This document shows positions 6,885 to 8,834 of a DNA stretch of 8,834 bases, one piece after another. The DNA is taken from the NCBI GenBank assembly GCA_018883625.1, contig JAHLFV010000104.1, positions 1 through 8,834 of the forward strand. Direction: 5' to 3'. How positions within the stretch are numbered: position 1 is the stretch's first letter; every line of letters starts with the position of its first letter. The notes beneath the pieces are model-generated. The model did no database searches. It was not told the origin of the DNA and saw only the letters and a list, made by a program, of their open reading frames with translations. Made by a program: the position numbers and the translations under genes. The stretch is from Candidatus Treponema excrementipullorum. GTDB taxonomy: Bacteria; Spirochaetota; Spirochaetia; Treponematales; Treponemataceae.

Positions 6885-8120
6885 ATGAAACAGGAATTAT
6901 TAAAACAATATGCTCGGTTTGCGGTGGAAGTGGGAGTTAATCCTCAGTCTTGCCAAACATTGATTATCAATGCGCCGGTAGAGGCCGCAGATTTTGCCCG
7001 GACCTGTGCAGAAGTCGCTTATGAGGCTGGAGCAAAACAGGTTGTTGTGTACTACAACGATGAAAAACTATCCCGTATTCAAATGGAGCGGACGCAGGTT
7101 GAAGTGTTGGAAGACGTAAAGCCTACCATCTATCGTCGCTATCTTGATTACTTTGAAAGCCAAGGTGGTGCCTGTATTTTACATATTATCGCTTCCGATC
7201 CCGATATTTACGCCGGCATTGATCCTGAAAAAATAGCCCGAGCCAGTAAAGCCCGTAGCATTGCCACAGAGCCATACCGGGAATACGTTATGAAAGATAA
7301 AGTACAGTGGACCATAGTTGCCATTCCTTCCGAAGCATGGGCAAAAAAGGTTTTCCCCCAAGAAACAGCACATGCACAGGAAAAGTTGTGGCAAGCTATT
7401 TTTGATGTCTGTCGTGTACAAGAAGGCGGAGATGTTGTAGCTTTATGGAAAGAACATATTGCACAAATGATCCATCGACGGTATTTTATAAACAGTCTCG
7501 ATATTGATACATTGCACTTAACTTCTGCCAACGGCACTGACCTGACCATCGGTTTGGCAGACCATGCTCTTTGGAAAGGGGCTACTTCTGTTACCCCGGA
7601 AGGTTATACGTTTATTGCCAATATTCCTACGGAAGAAGTATTTACCGCTCCCCATAAGGATCGGGTTGACGGAATTGTCTATGGAACAAAGCCTTATGTC
7701 TATAACGGAACCGTAATAGAAAACTTTTGGGTACGCTTTGAAAAAGGCAAGGTCGTTGAACACCACGCAGAAAAAAACGAAGAAGTTTTAGGAAAATTAC
7801 TTAATACCGACGAGGGAGCCCGGCATATCGGAGAAATCGCTTTGGTACCGGCATCCAGTCCCATAAATAAAAGCGGATTGCTTTTTTTCAATACCCTTTT
7901 TGACGAAAACGCAGCCTGTCACATTGCCTTTGGTGCCGGGTATCCGGGAACCGTAAAAGGCGGAGAAAGCCTTTCGGAAGCGGAACTGCAAGCTTTAGGG
8001 GTAAACAAAAGTCTTGTTCATGAGGACGTGATGATAGGTGCAGAGGATATGACCATAATCGCTACGTCAAAATCAGGCAAAGAAACCCTTATCTTTGAAA
8101 AGGGAGAATGGGCATTTTAG
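6885..8120 (+). CDS. M29 family metallo-aminopeptidase (AmpS/PepS type)
   Basis: This 411-aa cytoplasmic enzyme of the thermophilic aminopeptidase family (M29) would release N-terminal residues from peptides using two metal ions. In this numbering the expected metal-site residues are present: Glu250 (NIPTEEVFTAPH), Glu317 (HIGEIALVP), His346 (FDENAACHIAFG), Tyr353 (GAGYP), His379 and Asp381 (LVHEDVMIG). The N-terminal α/β domain includes FARTCAEVAYEAGAKQVVV, also typical. Length and the C-terminal end (LIFEKGEWAF) match the family, so the gene is complete. The start is ATG 6885, set by AAAGGAG. It is apparently monocistronic, preceded by a 126-bp gap and followed after 8 nt by a long hairpin. 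It is probably a housekeeping peptide-recycling gene unrelated to the CRISPR locus. Confidence 0.94.
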   Translation: MKQELLKQYARFAVEVGVNPQSCQTLIINAPVEAADFARTCAEVAYEAGAKQVVVYYNDEKLSRIQMERTQVEVLEDVKPTIYRRYLDYFESQGGACILHIIASDPDIYAGIDPEKIARASKARSIATEPYREYVMKDKVQWTIVAIPSEAWAKKVFPQETAHAQEKLWQAIFDVCRVQEGGDVVALWKEHIAQMIHRRYFINSLDIDTLHLTSANGTDLTIGLADHALWKGATSVTPEGYTFIANIPTEEVFTAPHKDRVDGIVYGTKPYVYNGTVIENFWVRFEKGKVVEHHAEKNEEVLGKLLNTDEGARHIGEIALVPASSPINKSGLLFFNTLFDENAACHIAFGAGYPGTVKGGESLSEAELQALGVNKSLVHEDVMIGAEDMTIIATSKSGKETLIFEKGEWAF

Positions 8121-8128
8121 TTCCCGAA

Positions 8129-8176
8129 GTACTGTACCTATACCGACGGAATCAGCAAAGTCGGTATAGGCAGTAC
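8129..8176 (+). terminator. Long hairpin after the aminopeptidase, terminator-like but without U-tract
   Basis: Arms GTACTG 8129-8134 plus CCTATACCGAC 8137-8147 pair with GTCGGTATAGG 8160-8170 plus CAGTAC 8171-8176. This gives a 17-bp stem with one 2-nt bulge (TA) and a 12-nt loop. The position, 8 nt after the stop, suggests transcription termination or 3'-end protection. Neither strand has a T-run next to the stem, so it is not a classical intrinsic terminator. Confidence 0.6.
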
Positions 8177-8268
8177 ACGTGAAAACATTTCAACAGTCAC
8201 CGGTTTTGTCAAAGGGGAAATAAGTAAGATCATCCAAAGCGTCTTTGGGAAATGCTGCACAATAGAGT

Positions 8269-8834
8269 CTATTTAGCAAACTTTTTAACCGTTTCCACAG
8301 ACAGGTTCGTACACTCAGCTATTTTTTCTACAGAATAATCGCCAAACTGGAGAAGAGTAATCGCTGTCTTAATCGCACTTTCTTCCTTTCCCTGTTGAAT
8401 CCCTTCTTCCCGGCCTTTAGCTATACCTCTCTCTTCCCCGATTTCTATACCTTCTTTTATGCCTTCTGCTCTACCGGAGGCGTTGCCCACGCCATTTATC
8501 ATACAAATCCAATTCATATTTCATGTGGGGTCTCCCTTGCGTTGTGAAAAGCAAATTCTGTGGGTTCGACACAACGCTATGCATTGCCCAGTAAAAATAT
8601 AGGGTACAACAATGCATCAATATTGCTGGGTACAAAAGGCAGATAAAGCAATATTTGTCTCAATAGTTGGATTATGCACATATCCTAAATAACGAATTCA
8701 TAGATAAGTACTGTAATAATGCTCGTAATCTGGGATCTTGTGCCTTTTCAAACGCACTTGTATTATACACTACTTTTATCTGTTCGTCACTAATCATCGA
8801 GGGGCGTATCTCTGGGCAGAACGATGATTTACGT
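8269..8834 (-). pseudogene. Rpn-family (PD-(D/E)XK nuclease family transposase) remnant, frameshifted, truncated by window
   Basis: Pieces of one Rpn-type protein lie in order on the minus strand but in different frames. From the window edge (8833) to a TAA at 8672-8674 the frame reads EQIKVVYNTSAFEK and then LRALLQYLS, matching the end of the nuclease domain. At 8524-8474 MKYELDLYDKWR reads in that same frame but beyond two stops. One frame over, from about 8487 to TAG 8271-8269, comes GRAEGIKEGIEIGEERG, the charged Gly-Glu-rich coiled region, then LLQFGDYSVEKIAECTNLSVE, the usual C-terminal tail. A one-base frame change lies between about 8510 and 8480. Family members act as recombination-promoting nucleases of mobile origin. 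This copy is broken, although a short peptide from ATG 8517 is still open. The 5' part lies outside the window. Confidence 0.8.
8539..8655. repeat. Three consecutive inverted repeats inside the Rpn remnant
   Basis: GCGTTGTG 8539-8546 pairs with CACAACGC 8570-8577 (loop 23 nt). ATGCATTG 8579-8586 pairs with CAATGCAT 8610-8617 (loop 23 nt). AATATTGCT 8619-8627 pairs with AGCAATATT 8647-8655 (loop 19 nt). One base separates successive units. No coding frame crosses this stretch. Function unknown. Confidence 0.6.

Noticed and set aside
8121..8276. Fifty-one sense codons stay open in the aminopeptidase frame after its TAG, as if the stop were premature.
   Set aside because: The protein already ends in a family-typical C-terminus (LIFEKGEWAF), the extension resembles nothing I recognise, and it overlaps the hairpin and the Rpn remnant's end.
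8551..8577. GGGTTCGA resembling a tRNA T-arm.
   Set aside because: The required 5-bp T-stem does not form around the loop, and no acceptor or anticodon arm is found nearby.
3906..8717. AAGTACTGTA occurs three times (3911, 8127, 8706), extending to 12 bases at 3911 and 8706.
   Set aside because: A 12-mer pair is expected by chance in a window of this size, and the three contexts (RBS region, hairpin, Rpn coding) are unrelated.

Overview
The window looks like a chromosomal segment from a low-to-moderate G+C Bacillota (Firmicutes). Shine-Dalgarno sites are strong (AAAGGAG type), codons are A/T-leaning, and the gene set fits: type I-C CRISPR-Cas, an M29 aminopeptidase, a DUF4143 ATPase and an Rpn-family remnant. 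A Negativicutes-like host is my best guess, but nothing here proves the genus.

Region 1 (1-3614) is the downstream part of a type I-C CRISPR-Cas locus, all on the + strand. It holds the last codons of cas7 (csd2), then cas4, cas1 and cas2, a 153-bp leader with its own promoter, and an array of 22 repeats and 21 spacers. Cas4-Cas1-Cas2 acquire spacers. The repeat hairpin leaves exactly an 11-nt 3' tail, as expected for Cas5d processing. The remaining effector genes (cas3, cas5, cas8c and most of cas7) should lie upstream of the window. All spacers but three or four are 33 nt, repeats 1-15 and 17-21 are identical, and the only decayed repeat at an array end is the leader-distal one. The array therefore looks active or recently active.

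Region 2 (3615-5261) is a short gene-free stretch followed by a DUF4143-type AAA ATPase with intact Walker motifs and a PD-(D/E)XK-like C-terminus. Three TGCA-N6-TGCA elements with an exact 33-bp period precede it. The third covers the likely -35 box, so they look like operators.

Region 3 (5282-6758) is a decay zone. A minus-strand flavodoxin-family oxidoreductase has lost its N-terminus and carries an in-frame stop. It lies back-to-back with an ABC-2 permease that has no recognisable ribosome binding site and no ATPase partner. A deletion that removed the 5' ends of both is the simplest explanation.

Region 4 (6759-8176) is an intact M29 metallo-aminopeptidase with a strong RBS, followed by a long hairpin. 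Region 5 (8269-8834) is a frameshifted Rpn/PD-(D/E)XK transposase-family remnant running off the window. It contains three back-to-back inverted repeats that I cannot assign.

I see no clearly new biological system. The best leads are the 33-bp operator array before the ATPase, the in-series hairpins in the Rpn remnant, the composition break inside cas1, and the symmetric elements in the CRISPR leader.
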